Of a stretch of DNA of 64,000 nt, positions 63,799-64,000 are shown in pieces. The first letter of the stretch is position 1. Each line of letters starts with the position of its first letter. A program made the position numbers and the translations under genes. The stretch covers positions 1 through 64,000 of the forward strand of contig NZ_JAFFZO010000005.1 of NCBI RefSeq assembly GCF_016924145.1, read 5' to 3'. This DNA is from Amphritea pacifica. Its GTDB lineage: Bacteria > Pseudomonadota > Gammaproteobacteria > Pseudomonadales > Balneatricaceae. The notes under the pieces were generated by a model that made no database searches, had not been told where the DNA came from, and saw only the letters and a list, made by a program, of their open reading frames with translations.

Positions 63799-63812
63799 CT
63801 GATATATATCAA
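63799..63812. promoter_or_regulatory. FNR/Anr-like box
   Basis: CTGAT-ATAT-ATCAA matches the consensus TTGAT-N4-ATCAA at 9 of 10 positions. It could activate the nif11 genes to the left or an unseen gene to the right under low oxygen. Confidence 0.5.
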
Positions 63813-64000
63813 AAGCTGGCTATATGATCATTACGACAGATATTCAGAATTGAGGGGTTTGCGACAAACACACTGAGCTTTTCTGAAACAGTGGGGGCGC
63901 TGCGGTCAGGCTGTTCCTGTGCTGCTGGCAAGTCGTCACATAAGGGTGTGCCACTCGCTGGAAAAAGCGGGATTGCTACTGGCCTGGTTTTTGGTAGGAG
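63813..64000. other. Right-edge region without a confirmed gene
   Basis: Plus-strand frames run off the window edge from about 63860, but none shows a family motif, so no gene is called. A start for a gene outside the window may lie here. Confidence 0.3.

Noticed and set aside
63860-64000. Gene running off the right edge on the plus strand
   Set aside because: Open frames exist but none has a recognisable motif or clear start signal, so no gene is claimed.

Overview
The window looks like chromosomal DNA of a marine gammaproteobacterium, most likely an Oceanospirillales-type aerobe. That is an inference from gene content: a PotFGHI polyamine importer with gamma-glutamylation enzymes, a BktB-type thiolase, MlaA, HrpA, a Gram-negative porin, and a HypCDEF set like those of proteobacterial hydrogenase users. 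No rRNA, tRNA or CRISPR array was seen.

Region 1 (1-5500) is an AT-rich accessory island remnant. It holds the start of an IS630-type transposase, a broken tniQ gene (5' truncated, with an in-frame amber codon), a fragment of another gene on the opposite strand, and an intact two-gene OLD nuclease plus UvrD-like helicase pair resembling Gabija phage defence. Core-like DNA begins at about 5500.

Region 2 (5500-17600) holds a MarR-GNAT regulator with AzlC/AzlD, then hypF-hypC-hypD-hypE for the NiFe-hydrogenase Fe(CN)2CO cofactor (no hypA, hypB or hydrogenase genes are in view). An eight-copy array of 104/105-bp units follows hypE directly. After it come small housekeeping genes (membrane-anchored small protein, ABM monooxygenase, peroxiredoxin, SMI1/KNR4 protein) and a divergent MFS/LysR pair with a palindromic operator between them.

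Region 3 (17600-41700) is mostly core: a DECH helicase, MscS, an SLC5-like membrane protein with a coiled-coil tail, yidD, phoH, cobB, ppnN, a PutA-like protein lacking the aldehyde dehydrogenase cysteine, bktB, an AEC transporter, an AIM24 protein, an overlapping M23 peptidase-bactofilin pair, a class II amidotransferase, hrpA, a porin and mlaA. A structured inverted-repeat element lies after mlaA.

Region 4 (42000-60720) is a polyamine catabolism locus. It has a LuxR regulator, a SpuC aminotransferase, a GntR regulator flanked by four TGTGATCACA-type operators, a PuuA-like synthetase, two tiny overlapping reading frames, potFGHI, two tandem glutamine amidotransferases and a LysR regulator. 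After DUF1127, cold-shock and diguanylate cyclase genes come a second binding protein, a second glutamine-synthetase-like enzyme and a PuuB-like oxidase. Together these would import putrescine-type amines, gamma-glutamylate or transaminate them, oxidise them and hydrolyse the glutamyl adduct.

Region 5 (60800-64000) has a TetR regulator, a YciI-like protein, an alpha/beta hydrolase, two Nif11-domain small proteins and an FNR/Anr-like box near the right edge.
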